From: Hymenochaete sp. R1
Lineage: Eukaryota > Basidiomycota > Agaricomycetes > Hymenochaetales > Hymenochaetaceae
Assembly: GCA_019400425.1 (NCBI GenBank)
Contig: JAFREE010000022.1
Span: 1-64,000, forward strand
Reading direction: 5' to 3'
Length of the DNA: 64,000 nt
The translations under genes were made by a program, and so were the position numbers. Under the pieces are notes generated by a model. The model saw only the letters and a program-made list of their open reading frames with translations. It was not told the DNA's origin and ran no database searches. Shown here piece after piece: positions 1-11,767 of the stretch; position 1 is the first letter of the stretch; the number at the start of each line of letters is the position of its first letter.

Positions 1-410
1 GTGCCAATACCCCCCTGGCACCTCTTAAGCGAGACGCGGCTAACAAAAAATGAAGCTGATCTCTCTGGGCAACCGTACGCCCCGACTGTTGTATTCGGAG
101 ATGTTTCCCGAATTTTACCTCTAGAAAGCCTCTCTAAGCTCTGAAATTGTCTCATCTTTGACATCACCGACGTCTCCCGTGATCTTAATGATCTCCGCGC
201 CCTACCTGCCCTACCCCTTTGTCTTACGTTCAAGGCCTAACGAGCGCGAATCCATGTCTTAATCATGCGCTTTTGCGACTCAATCCCATCACGAGTCGGC
301 AAACAGAGACGTTCGTCGGTGCCCTGTCGGGCGAGCTTCGCCGCCCACTGTTTCTGTTTCGTTCTCCTGAGACCCGAAACCGCTTGTGTGGCACCGAGCC
401 CTCCAAACGG

Positions 411-418
411 TATAAAAG
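411..418 (+). promoter_or_regulatory. TATA box of lectin gene A
   Basis: TATAAAAG, 98 nt upstream of the lectin start codon at 516. A similar element precedes the other lectin genes of the cluster at a comparable distance. Confidence 0.7.
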
Positions 419-515
419 AGCATCAAATTAGTCTGTCTGAACGCAATCCGTCAAGTAACACACAATCATTCTACTCCAATCTCACTCTAAACTCCTGCTC
501 CTCCTAACAAACAAT

Positions 516-1074
516 ATGTTCTCCATCCTCGTTGCTGTCTCTGCCCTTGCTTCGATCGTCGTTGCGCAGACGCCGTGGGCGCCCAACCCCGTCGCTCTCA
601 GGCCCGGCAAATCCTCTGGCTCCTGCCTTACTGCCGTTGATAGCGGTGATGGCAGTCTGATTGAAATCCGCAACTGTACGGGTCACGCCAACCAGCTCTG
701 GACGTTTGCCAACGGTCGTGTATCGATTTTCGGTGGCGCGCAGTGTCTCGATGTAACTGATGGCCACACCAATAATGGTGCTCAACTCCAGACTTGGAGC
801 TGCACGAACGGCAACACCAACCAGCAGTGGTGGTACACGGGCGACAATAGGTGCGCGTCGTGGTTTTTTTCTTTGTAATTTTTTCACTATCTAACTATTG
901 ACTCTACGTAGGCTCGCGTGGACAGACCACGGCAAATGCCTTGACCTCACAGACGGAAACCTCGGCAGCAAGAACGCCGTCGCTCACCCGCAGATCTGGC
1001 AGTGTGTCGACAACAATGACAACCAGGTCTGGAACTTCTACCATTACCCGACCTCTGCGAAGATGCGCTTCTAA
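516..1074 (+). CDS. Secreted ricin-B-type beta-trefoil lectin (copy A)
   Basis: Two exons, 516-850 and 912-1074, give 165 aa. The intron is 61 nt, phase 2, splitting the Arg codon before LAWTDHGKC. Residues 1-18 are a signal peptide ending in VVAQ. The rest is one ricin-type beta-trefoil domain with three QxW motifs (NQLW, NQQW, NQVW) and six cysteines placed as in CBM13/ricin-B repeats. The family binds galactose-type sugars or glycans through such repeats; no ribosome-inactivating A chain is present. Closest in the window to the copies at 2760 and 18212. Sugar specificity cannot be read from sequence; export to wall or medium is inferred from the signal peptide. Confidence 0.9.
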
Positions 1075-2633
1075 AGAGCATTGGAAAAGTTTAACGTTGA
1101 AGGAGCTTTCGTTTTATGCGAATGGACTCCGTTTACTTTTTCACTTCTCTCATTTCCTTGGGCTTTGTTGTACGGACTATACATGGACTTTTTATCACTT
1201 CGCTCGCAATGACAATTTTCACCTCATGATTAATGTTGTACCAATCTGGTGACTGACTACTATGTTTACTACTTTTGATCACGTTTGATGTCTATTCCTC
1301 GATGATATAAGTGATTTCTGATATAATATTTGCTGTTAAGAGAAGATACTATTTCTGGATATGATCTTTTCTGTCGACACTGTCGGATCCATAGTGGTTT
1401 TCTAGTGCAACTGATCATCCCGTGGCCGTAGGCAACCTGACTCTACCCATGGGTAAATTTGAGAACCAATTTCCAGCCACATGTACATTTCTGACTGTCC
1501 CGCATGCCTTCAGGTGTTTCAGCAATTGTAATGTTTTCGTCTGTATACCAAAAGGTTCCGTCGCATTACTCCAGAACTTCTCGCACCAGCCGCATTAGAA
1601 AGACCTTTTGAGGCCTTGCCTTGGTTGTGGTCGCTTCGGTGCTTGAGAAACGTGGGACACTCTGAGCCCGAGTCGGACTTCATAAAAGATGCATGTTCTT
1701 CTAAGCCTTGCAATGTATCATGCTCTAGAGCTCGTACTACTGCTGCTTCGACCATCTAACCTGTCACGGATTGTGAACTTGCTGGTTACTTTTTTTTTTC
1801 CTGTGTGGGCAACGAAGCCCGCTCGGGTGCCAGTGAGGCAGAGCTGGCCGAGCCCGGTCTTCGGATCACGAAATTCGAAGACTCCGGGAAAATATCACGT
1901 GAACCCTCATTCGACCCCCCAGACCGGACCCTCCAACTCCGCCAACTCCGCCAACCACCTTTAAATTTCTTCGCACCGCTCCCTTTCGTCGTCGTCCGAG
2001 TCGATCCTTTCAGCGCCAATTTTCTCGAGAAGGTAAGTACAACTTTAAGCAACAAAGACACTCTGCTGGGCTTGAATTCCAATCATCGTTCTTTCAGCCA
2101 GAGCAAGCATCGGTATGGTACTGTTAGTCAACGTCCAAGATTATTCAAGATACAGTACTAGTACTAGTCCCGACCCTGCGTTTTGTCCATGCGAATCAAG
2201 ACGCCTTCTTGCGACGGGAAAAAATTGAATTGCCTAGGCCTACGAAAACGTACTCTTGCTTTCTCGTCAGTGCCGCGTACCTTTCACCACTCATTAACAC
2301 TGCCAAAGCAGGTTCATATTGAATTTGATCACATGAAGCCTTTCCGAGGTTTGCTCATGCGGCGGTCCTTCTGGGGAAGATCCGGAGATGTTCGCGTTCG
2401 GTTGTGAATTTCAGGCTGGGGTGTTTTCCATCAATCTCATATGTTGTCAAAGATTGGCGCAGGGGAAGCGACCGCCGTGCCAAGACTGTCGGTCTCCTGT
2501 GTATTACACCACTGCACTGCATCTCATGTCGGGCTCGCTCGCCCGCCATCCCGCTCCCGTGTTTTTTTTTGCGAAACTTGACTGAGGCTTGATGTCGAAC
2601 ACAAACACTTTTCTGGACGGCTACTGGCATCGG
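1075..2633. other. Intergenic, no gene recognised
   Basis: Holds the 3' flank of lectin A and the promoter of lectin B. Short overlapping open frames at 1519-2400 lack splice logic or recognisable protein. An ACTAGT-type direct repeat lies near 2154-2168. Confidence 0.6.
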
Positions 2634-2640
2634 TATAAAA
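2634..2640 (+). promoter_or_regulatory. TATA box of lectin gene B
   Basis: TATAAAA, 120 nt upstream of the start codon at 2760, followed by a pyrimidine-rich leader. Confidence 0.7.
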
Positions 2641-2759
2641 CGACGACACTTCTGGGAGCTTGAACTTCAGCCTTCTCTGGTCCTTCACCTCATACTTCAC
2701 TAACGAACTCCTATACCTAATTAAACTTCTACCACTACCACCTCTCCTCACCCTATACG

Positions 2760-3333
2760 ATGTTCTCCAAGCTCGTTGCTCTCTCTGCCATCGCTGCAGT
2801 CGCCGTTGCCCAAGTCCCTTCCACTCCCAACCCTGTTAACATCCATCCCGGCTCGCACTCCGACTACTGCCTTACATCGCTCGCAAACAGTGATCGGGCT
2901 GCCGTCAGCATCCAGGAATGCACCGGTATTGAGGCGCAACAGTGGTCCTTCCAGAACGGCCAGGTTTCGGCCTGGAATGGCGCTCAATGCCTCGCCGTAG
3001 TCTCTGGAACCGATAGCGACGGTGTTGGTCTCTACACTCTGTCGTGCGCTGAGGGCGACACGAGCCAGAACTGGTACTATACAAGCGACGAGAGGTTTGT
3101 CTTCCTGACTTCATGATTTACTTGCAGTCATTGATTGGCTCATGATATTGAATAGGCTTGCGTGGACTGACCATGGGAAATGCCTTGACCTCACCAACGG
3201 CCAAGTCACGCTTCCTGACGGCCACTGGGTCCCGGCCCAGATTTGGACGTGCACAGACGGAAATACGAACCAGGTCTGGACGACTACATCGGCGAACCCA
3301 ACCTCCGCCAAGATGCGCATGCTCCTTCACTAA
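2760..3333 (+). CDS. Secreted ricin-B-type beta-trefoil lectin (copy B)
   Basis: Exons 2760-3094 and 3156-3333 give 170 aa; the 61-nt intron has the same phase and position as in copy A. Signal peptide MFSKLVALSAIAAVAVAQ, then one beta-trefoil domain with motifs AQQW, SQNW and NQVW and the conserved DHGKCLDL of the third repeat. Tail SAKMRM resembles copy A (SAKMRF), so A and B look like the most recent tandem duplicates. Predicted extracellular glycan-binding protein; ligand unknown. Confidence 0.9.
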
Positions 3334-4278
3334 ACATCTGACGTCGTACGGTAATTCGATTTTCACTCGGAGTGGCATAACGGACTCTTTTGGACTGTGA
3401 TTCAACTTCATTCATTCTTTTGCTTCTGGGTTTGATTTCACTTGGACTATACGCTTTGCACCGCGTTGTCGTTCCCTGGGGTTATTTTGTGGTTACGATT
3501 TTGTAAACCTTTATCCATGTTTCTCGATACTCCTAATGTTTACTCGCTAATTGCATTATTTCATTCGTTCTGGTTCCTGTGCTGAAGTAATGGTGAATGA
3601 GACTATTGCTGTCGTAGCCTGTGACCAGAAATGAGGGAACAAAATAAGAGGGTCCCGAAGTATTGCTTTGTCGGGTTATGACGAAAATCTACCAAAGCCT
3701 TTCCCAATCAAGGGATGTAGTCTAGTCTTTGTGTCCAATTATGAAGCAAAGCGCATGAAAGTAGCACTTAAAATGATGAAAATAGAGTAACACTTTCACT
3801 CTGACATGTTGTCCGTATATGTATGCCTTGTCCTTTGTCAGTCAATTCAGACGAGACGCAGATCACCGCGTCTGATAGCTCACAAATTTAAAAGTCAACT
3901 CCGAATCAGCTCGGAGAAGTCAATTGATCTCGGGAGTGAAGACGACATTTCCAAGGAAGAAGCAAGCACCGCCCCCTCTCGACTTTCCTTGGTTCCTAAA
4001 AGGGGCAATCACTTCGAATATCTTCTTGTTGAAAAATAGCCTAAATCGCACCATTATCCTGGAGAATCCTTTCGCGATGGTAAAATTATCGGGTGTGTCT
4101 TTCATCATTTCCGTGTTTTCCCCAAAAAATATCACAGAAGAGAAGGGTGCTATTGATGGTATTTGATTGCCGCTCGAGAGACATTCGGTAATATGGAGGC
4201 GGGGTATCGATCATGATGCGTACATCGATAGCAAGCGCGCTTCATTTCATCGTGGCGAGACAGTGGCGAAGCGAAGCG
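3334..4278. other. Intergenic, no gene recognised
   Basis: Lectin B terminator region and lectin C promoter. Two opposed short open frames around 3920-4166 have no recognisable product and are read as chance. Confidence 0.6.
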
Positions 4279-4285
4279 TATAAAT
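4279..4285 (+). promoter_or_regulatory. TATA box of lectin gene C
   Basis: TATAAAT, 87 nt upstream of the start codon at 4372. Confidence 0.65.
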
Positions 4286-4371
4286 GAGTAGCAAACTCTC
4301 AATGATCAGAACCAACGGCCCTCCGCACTCGCCTTCAGACCCGCCCCATAGCACCCACTACAACCATAAAG

Positions 4372-4905
4372 ATGCTTGCCTTCTTCGCCCTCGCTCTCGC
4401 ATCCCTCGCTGCAGTGAACGCTCAGCCTGCGGCTTCAACTTACCGCATCACTCCCGCCGCTCACAAAGACTATTGTCTCACCGCCGTCTCTGCCGTCGAC
4501 CACGGCGCGGTCGATGTTCGACCATGCCAGGATGGCTATGTCGCTCAGCAATGGTCATTCGATGCATCAAACCAGGTGTCGGCATACTCGGGCTCATACT
4601 GCTTGTATGTCAATAAAAACACGGACACGTCCGGGTTCTCGATCCAAATGTTCCAGTGCGTAGCAGGTGGTGCGGAAGAAAACTGGACGTATACGTCGGA
4701 CAGGCAAGTGTGAGTGTAAAATTGTCCCTCTTCAAGTTGACGAAGCTGATAGGCTGATTTCTTCTGCTACTCAAGGCTTGAGTGGACGGACCAACAAATG
4801 TGTGTTGAGCTCACGAACGGCGAGGTTGGTAGCTCTGTGACCCCCAAGCTTGTTAGCTGCGACGGTTCGAAGGCAGAGCAGCACTGGCTCACCACTCCTG
4901 CTTGA
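4372..4905 (+). CDS. Secreted ricin-B-type lectin (copy C, divergent)
   Basis: Preferred model: exons 4372-4709 and 4776-4905, 155 aa, with donor GTGAGTG. An alternative donor AG|GCAAGT at 4704 (GC-AG intron) also keeps the frame and removes two residues; paralogue spacing (six, seven or eight residues between the Tyr and Trp) does not settle it. Signal peptide MLAFFALALASLAAVNAQ. Beta-trefoil motifs AQQW, EENW and EQHW: the second and third repeats are degenerate relative to A, B and G. Role as for the cluster: a secreted glycan-binding protein by family, ligand unknown. Confidence 0.85.
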
Positions 4906-6102
4906 TCATGCATGTGTTCATGCCAAACAGACTGCGGATTGGGAAGGATACGAATATTACGATTTCACGACTCGGTTCGAGGGAAGGTCGGGGATCTATA
5001 TTGATGCAAATTATTAGAATAGCTGAGCCTGCATCACGCCTTTCCATGGTAAATTATTGTCAGGCCATCGTTATTCGAGCACTATAATCAATTGATGCCA
5101 ATCCATTCACTGCTTATGCCAAGTCGTTTTGAGAGGGTATCGCGATTAATACTCGTTTCAAGAATGATAGTAAATATATATACGTATGTGTGCTTACACA
5201 ATGCAGTTGGATGGACTTACTGCGGGAAGATCGTCCAAAGTTCTTCCGACGATATCAGAGGAGAAAGGCGCTCGACAAAGCCAATTATGAGTGAATCCTT
5301 TCCATCTTCTCGGGCCATTTTTATCTGCTGGAGATTTCAGGGAAAAAGGACCACCGACCCCAATTCTGATTGCAAACTTGAAGACGACTACCGGATGGAG
5401 AGGACATGTCGATGAGGAGAGCGTGTGGCTATAAGGGAATTTATTCTGGACATGGACCTAGCCTATAACCATAAGTCGCCGGAGCAACTTGAAAATGTGA
5501 TAGATTCCGTTAAAAAAGCAGTGGGATGTTTTCAAGGGCGTGACAGATGAGGGGCTTCAGAGTTGTTTGGGAGAGCGAAGGGCCTGGATGACGGATCCAT
5601 TGCAGTGTCCCAGTGCAAAACTGCTGTAAGGCGAACTTATGGGCAACCCAGATTTCCGAACGTCGAGGACTGTATTACCAATGAAGGAGGAGTAAGGAGA
5701 GTTATTTGGGACTGAAACTTTGAAAGGCGAGAGAAGCGTAAACAAGGTGGCAACTTGAAGGGTCCTAGTCAGATATAAATAAATGGGGGCGTCATTGCAC
5801 ATACGGTACCTTTTTGTGCGCTCTTCCCCACAGCCGTCGTTAATACCTAGTTTCGAGATGATACAGAGTTCAAAGCATCGAAAATGCTTAAAACTACTAA
5901 CCATTAAATCGTAACTTTAGCTGCCAGTGGGTGTGCCTTGGACTACTATTCACTCCGTAGCCTGAGGTCATACACAATTCTTGACCACTCAGGCTAGGAC
6001 GCACGCAAACTCGCTAATCCGGCTTACTTTGCACATCTGAATGCGAGGATAAATAGGTGAGGAAGCATCGTTAGGCGACCCATTCCACCTTGATAACCAA
6101 CC
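4906..6102. other. Intergenic, no gene recognised
   Basis: Open frames at 4902-5415 and on the minus strand at 5557-5904 have no family resemblance and no supporting splice sites. No repeats of note. Confidence 0.55.
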
Positions 6103-7119
6103 ATGTCGCAGCGAGGATTCCCGGTCCCGAACCGCGAACTAGTATGGAAGGTGGAAGATCCTGAGCGTTACTCATACAGTGAGTCTTACAGGCGTTCTCA
6201 GGAAAACGCAAGTAAACTTGGAGAAACGAAAGAGACACTCTACAATTTGCTCAAGGCTTCGCAAAAAGACCTCAAAGCCTTCATTCTTGACATTTTGTCT
6301 CCTATGTCGAAATACTCGTTTGAGCCACACATTACCACGATGATGTGGAATCCCAAAAGGGATATTTACAACGCTCGAGCCCGTCAACTTCTAGAGATGC
6401 TGCAGTCGGACCAAACCAACTCCAGTCACAACGAGCCTGCAAAGTTGGAGGTGCTCACCACTTCCTCTGACGCCTCCCGTCCTGCCACACACGACTACGA
6501 GGCCAGCACACGACTCCTTATCCTCGATGTTAAACGCATGATAGCGCGATACAACAGGCTCTTATCCTCAGTCGTGATTTACGTCTTTCTTGTGAAGACG
6601 CGAATGGAAGTGGCGCTAAATGGCAAAGTCAAAGATGGCACTCTATATGGAGACCAAGGGAGACCGGCCAAAGTCGAGCGTCTCCATTCTAAATGTCGAG
6701 AATATGATGACGAAGAGAAAAAATATGCCGAGGAGGAGACATGTGCAGCTTTGGAGAACTACGTCCTGCAAAAAAATCTTGCTCATAAACGTCGAACATC
6801 CGTGCAAAATACATTGAACTTCGTCGAAAAGCACTGGGATAAGGTCATAGGTATGACAGATGAGGAGCGTTTGGAATTGCTTGAGAAAGCGAGGGTCCTA
6901 AAGAGCTATCCCGTCGCGTTGTCCTTGGACGAGGAAGAGAGGAAAGGAATCTTGATGCAAAGTAAGCTCGTTGAGGACCCGAATCTCTCGCGACTACTCG
7001 TTAGCAAGTTTCCGATCATCGAGAACTGCGACGCTATGAAAGAAGAATTAGGCATGTTATGTAGGACTGGAAGGCGAGAGAATCGGAAACGAGCCGACAA
7101 TAGTCTTAATCAGACATAA
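6103..7119 (+). CDS. Orphan 338-aa coiled-coil-rich protein
   Basis: A single uninterrupted frame from ATG 6103. Not recognised. The protein is strongly charged and helical, with Glu/Lys-rich heptad-like stretches around residues 200-270 (for example REYDDEEKKYAEEE) and no signal peptide. One hydrophobic stretch near residue 155 (SSVVIYVFLV) is too short to be a sure membrane segment. It sits between lectin copies C and D but is unlike them. The lack of introns contrasts with most neighbours. Length and composition support a real gene, but with no homologue known to me it may be lineage-specific. Confidence 0.65.
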   Translation: MSQRGFPVPNRELVWKVEDPERYSYSESYRRSQENASKLGETKETLYNLLKASQKDLKAFILDILSPMSKYSFEPHITTMMWNPKRDIYNARARQLLEMLQSDQTNSSHNEPAKLEVLTTSSDASRPATHDYEASTRLLILDVKRMIARYNRLLSSVVIYVFLVKTRMEVALNGKVKDGTLYGDQGRPAKVERLHSKCREYDDEEKKYAEEETCAALENYVLQKNLAHKRRTSVQNTLNFVEKHWDKVIGMTDEERLELLEKARVLKSYPVALSLDEEERKGILMQSKLVEDPNLSRLLVSKFPIIENCDAMKEELGMLCRTGRRENRKRADNSLNQT

Positions 7120-7797
7120 GATACAATAAAGCACGGTTGCGCCTATTATATCGTATCAATGACCATAACAGACGTTCCATTCCAGTCGATTTCTCCTCGT
7201 ATTGTTGCAATTCTGTTTATCACCCAAGACAAGTTTTGCAACAACTCTTCATCAAAGAAGTTAAACTCGAGACGAGAGAGCAGGAGCCTGAGAATTAATA
7301 TCAAACAGGACAATGTAGAGGGAGAAGCAAGAGATGTCGGCACAAATGCGTTGAACAAGAAAACAGTAGCATGCAGAAGAGTGAGCACTCACAAGGCACA
7401 TTCAAAAATTATGAGACCTCCATCCAGTGTCCATGGACTATATCCATATCATTGTCCGTGAGGCTCAAATCTTTCGCACGTTTCTTTCTTCCAAAGAATA
7501 TCCATCGAGTCCCATGTACTTTAGGCACGATCGCACTGTGAGTATCAAATGCTGCCAGCATTATAAGTGTAAGTGTAACGACTCTTATCATGGATGCGAT
7601 GAAAACACGGAGACCGCACCGATGGATCCATCCCCGATCTCATGTTTTCCGTATGTTTCATGTCGCGAAGCTCGGCCGGGCTGATCTTTGGTCTTAGGTT
7701 TTTGATTGGCGTGGCCAATGCAAGTCGGCAGTACCATGTTGGAGGCAGAAGTCGTCAGAAGGGCCCCGTCCATCGCAAAAGCCTTCTAGCCGAATGA
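7120..7797. other. Intergenic, no gene recognised
   Basis: Overlapping short frames on both strands (7146-7773) look non-coding. Contains the upstream region of lectin D. Confidence 0.55.
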
Positions 7798-7803
7798 TAT
7801 AAG
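7798..7803 (+). promoter_or_regulatory. Weak TATA-like element of lectin gene D
   Basis: TATAAG, 132 nt upstream of the start codon at 7935. Weaker match than in the other copies. Confidence 0.45.
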
Positions 7804-7934
7804 TCAAACCCAGTCCACTTTTCGTGTACTGCAAGCCTGCTTTTTCTCTCATCGTCGTCTTCTCCTGCCAAACGGCTTTCTTCTTTCGCTCCTTGCACTT
7901 TCCACTCCTTAGTTCAATTCAAGAAATAATCACC

Positions 7935-8508
7935 ATGTTCAACCTCCTCACCCTCGCTCTCGCATCCCTGGCCCTCGTCAACGCCCAACTTGATCCCGTA
8001 GGCACCCAAAGCCAGGCCGACAGCATCACCCTCTCCCCACAGAACAGCACCGAGTACTGTCTCACCGCCTCGGCCCCACCGGCCTCCGATTCTGAAAAGG
8101 GCACGGTCGATGTAAAGCCTTGCGAGGACGGTTCAGACGCGCAGAAGTGGTTATTCGGTCAGGATGGGAACAGGATGCTGTCGGTGTACAATGGGACGGT
8201 GTGTTTGTTTGCGGATAAGGGGTTGTTGACGGCGGCGAAGTTGCAGACGGCAAAATGCATTGAGGATGACGAGAACCAGAGTTGGACATACTCGGCGAAC
8301 AAGACGTAAGGCTTCCCCAGTTTCTTTCTTCGCCCTTGTATGGTCCACTTACGTCCCCTTTCAATCGTACAGTGTCGAGTGGACCGGTAACGATCTCTGC
8401 CTCGATCTCCCCGAAGGCATGTCGGGCGACAGCGTTGAGCCCAAGATCACTGAGTGCGAAGAAAACAACGCTGACCAACAATGGATCGCGACGCCCTTCG
8501 ATGCTTGA
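7935..8508 (+). CDS. Secreted ricin-B-type lectin (copy D)
   Basis: Exons 7935-8305 and 8373-8508, 168 aa, intron 67 nt in the common phase-2 position. The frame stays open upstream to 7824, but ATG 7935 is chosen because it directly precedes a signal peptide (MFNLLTLALASLALVNAQ) nearly identical in design to copy C. One beta-trefoil domain with AQKW, NQSW and DQQW; several N-x-S/T sites (NST, NGT, NQS, NKT). Copies C and D share more with each other than with A/B/G. Glycan-binding secreted protein by family; specificity unknown. Confidence 0.88.
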
Positions 8509-9862
8509 AGCCACTCGAATACCCTATCCTCGACGTTCCGTATTGTCAATCCCACGTTAAACTCGGCAGGAACGTTGTCAGATGGCCGATTTCGATACCC
8601 AAGGTGATAAGTGGGATGATATGGCGTAATGGAGAAGAATAGCCGTGACTAGGATGCACCGGCCTTCACGATTATCGTATTCATGCCTCGTTACCTACCT
8701 GCCCGACCGCTCCTTCTTGTTTGCATGGAATTTATAATAGAATATCAATAATAATGTTTATAGACAGACTCGGAGTGAAAATGAGGGCCGGAGACTGAGA
8801 CGGGTTCAAGTACTAGAGAATTGATGTGAAAGATGTGTCGGCGTCTCGAATGGAAGCGACATTTTGTCACGCAAACGACGTCCACGAAGTTGTTGTTGAA
8901 CACCCACCACCACCAAACGACGAACACAGCCAGCACAATCAAGTCGATCATCATCAGATATGGATTTGAGAAGCTCAAAACCCGTTCTACTAATGGCTTG
9001 TTCATCAAGGTTACCGGAAAACATGCAGTCTGAGAGACTGAAACGAGTGCGAAGCAACTTCGTTCTTCTCATGCCTTCTAGCTGTTTTCTAGTCTTTCGG
9101 GGTCGCCTCTTCCCTTCGGGTTACAAAAAGCTATCGAATTCAAGGTCGTGTCATAATCAACCAACACTCATGCGCAACGGCCGCGGCCAACTCGAGCAAA
9201 GTTCACCGGATGTGTATCGCATCACTACACTAGTACTTCTTTCTCTTGTGCACTCTAAGCGCCTCTTCCCGAGATCACAAAAGGGGAAAAGCCGAACGAT
9301 GATGATGGGCATTGGGAGACTGGGGAGACAACGCTTCGCTTGCCTCTCCGAGTTCGGACCTCATGACGCGTGAAAAATGCAACGAAAAAAGATGCGAAAA
9401 GTCAGTCCGGATGAGCAGAGAATGCGGCGTTCTTTTCCCGCTTTTTGTCAAGATCAGATCTAGAGGGACAGTTTAGGAAGAGTAAGTATATTGGGGTAAC
9501 GGAGCTTACCTCATCCTCATACTCCCTACCCACTTCTCCGTCCGTAATCAATAAGGGACGACAAGCGTGAATCTTTTGGAAGAAGATTTATGGACATATG
9601 CATGTAGCGTATTGCAGCCCCTCACCTCTCACGCATATGCTAGAAAAAAGTAAAAAGTGATGATAGGTAGGTTTGATTGGCGGGAGGTCTTCCAGATGGA
9701 TCACTGCGAAGCGCACGCATACAGTAAGCTTATGCAGGCATATGTTTGCCGACATACGCCTCTATGTACAGCATATGAACACTTCGCTGCTTTTTCAGCT
9801 CACTGCTTTTTGCTTGTCGACTTTTTTTTCTCCATCAAAGCGAACGAGGGGACTGGTCCTGG
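8509..9862. other. Intergenic with CATATG cluster upstream of lectin E
   Basis: No gene recognised. Four CATATG hexamers at 9595, 9634, 9739 and 9772 lie 90-270 nt upstream of the lectin E TATA box. Open frames at 8745-9373 are not convincing. Confidence 0.5.
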
Positions 9863-9868
9863 TATAAA
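9863..9868 (+). promoter_or_regulatory. TATA box of lectin gene E
   Basis: TATAAA, 162 nt upstream of the start codon at 10030. Confidence 0.6.
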
Positions 9869-10029
9869 GTTCCCCTTTCTCGACTTCCCTCTACCGCTGC
9901 TCTTCCTACGCCCAACGCCCTACGACAGTCCTACTTGTGCAACGTTCAATTCCCACAAGGTCGCTGCTACCGCTTACCGATCCCTCTTTCACCACTCTAC
10001 ATACGAAACGAAAACTAGACCTCATCAAC

Positions 10030-10640
10030 ATGTTCTTCACCGCCCTTACCCTAAGCACCCTCCTCTCTTCCCTCTCCCTCGCCGCCGTCGCCAACCAAGT
10101 CCCAACCACCCCCATCTACATCACTCCCAACTCCGATATTTCCTACTGCATCACCACCTCGTCCCCTTCAAACTACTCCTACCTTACCGTCGAGTCTTGC
10201 TCGTCGGGCTCCGAGGCTCAGACATGGACGTTCCTTCCTGTCGAGGGTGGGGATGGAGAGGGCCAGGTGTCCGTGTACGGAAGCCAATGCCTGGAGAGGC
10301 TACCAGCGACGCATGCTTCGGGTATGTCGTTGCAGACGCTTCAATGTTTGGGAGAGGAGAGCTATCGCGGAGATGAGATGTTCAGTTTCGTGGACGCTGG
10401 AAGCTCGTCGTTCACGTACGTCTTTTAAATCTGTATACGTTTCGTTGGAAGCTGACTGGCTTTCATCGCAATTTTCCTTCCCCTGAACATGATGTTGATA
10501 GGCTCGTGTACAAGGATTCGAACCTTAACATGTGCGTGCAGCGGCCCGACAGCCTCACGACACCGGATCTCAATAGGCTCGCGTTCGAAGAGTGTGTGGA
10601 CGGAGCTGAGAACCAGCGTTGGGTGGTCGTGCAAGCTTAG
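10030..10640 (+). CDS. Secreted ricin-B-type lectin (copy E, divergent)
   Basis: Exons 10030-10415 and 10502-10640, 174 aa; 86-nt phase-2 intron in the cluster position. ATG 10030 is chosen over the open upstream frame because a signal peptide follows (about 22 residues, ending LAAVAN). The first and third QxW motifs are present (AQTW, NQRW), but the second is missing and replaced by an acidic stretch around GEESYRGDEMFSF. The middle lobe of the trefoil may therefore have lost sugar binding. Most diverged plus-strand copy. Confidence 0.82.
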
Positions 10641-11767
10641 GCGGCATGACTGAAAAAGGAGATCCATATGTCTACATTCCTGTCACTGAATAGGAATGCA
10701 AGAGGGCCGAAGGCGATGAGGTGGTTGGGAAAGCTGGCGGAGTGGGGGGTAGATGTTGGGAAAACGAGCTTTTATGATTTATACGCTGCCCTTCATGATT
10801 CAGAGGGAGGATGGAAGTCGATTTTTTCCCTTTTTTTTCTTTCGTTTGGCATGCTTAGTTCGGATTAAATTAATTGGTTATTTTGGTAAAGGCTGAACTC
10901 GTTCTTACTGTGTGCATGAGACCCTGATACAAACCATGAGTACAACAGGCGACCAGCGAAAGCTATCAATGCAGTCAGTAAGTGGGGTAGGATTTGATCT
11001 GACGACCGTATTGGTTTTACGGCACATGGAAGAGTTATGGGTACGCCGCAGGTAGGTATTGGATTTATGTCAAATAATCAGGCAGGAGGAATCTGTTGAA
11101 ACTGGTTGATGTTCCGAGTGCGAGCCGTCCTCGAGAGCGAGAGCTGTGCGTTTTACTGTTTGCTAGTATTTGTTCATATTTGGCTCAACAGAGAGAATAA
11201 AAGTATAGGTGCTGCTATTTGCATTCTGTGCTCGTATCATACATGTATATTCGCTAAACCTCGTACTCTGTCCAAATATAATTATAAGCGTCCAGCTGAG
11301 GAACGAGGAAGAAAGATCTAAGCGAAACAGGCAGATGACCCAGTAAGGCAATTCGGAGAAGATGTGGGGTGGGAACGGAACGTTGAAGGTTACGGCTGCG
11401 CAGCCGCATCGTCGGGGAGGCGTCGGCAGCGTCGGGGCACAGGTTAGCGGGATATGTGGTGCATATAGTCAGCCTTCGTTTGGGTCTTTCACTAGGACTG
11501 GCGCTGGCGAGACGACAAGCATACAGTACGATGAGATGTGAAAGAGAAAGCTCCAAATGAGTTGAGTGTGTGAAAAGTATGACATAATCTATGAGCAGCG
11601 AAGTCTTCAATTCGCGCCGCCCCGGGCGAGCCGACTGAACCGTCGACCGAGCAGGGGAAAAGACGCCTTGGCACTACTCACGACACGACCGACACCGTCC
11701 TATCGCCTTTCCTTTCTTTCCCTCATCGTCGACGCTTCTAATCGACGACGACAACGGCGACGACGAC
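10641..11767. other. Intergenic, KRE6-type gene leader
   Basis: No gene recognised. The last 150 nt are pyrimidine-rich and rich in CGACGA triplets just before ATG 11768, consistent with a 5' leader. Confidence 0.55.

Noticed and set aside
10510..10525. B-box-like GGTTCGAATCC on the minus strand, possible tRNA
   Set aside because: It lies inside exon 2 of lectin E, where the bases are explained by coding, and no A box or cloverleaf stems surround it.
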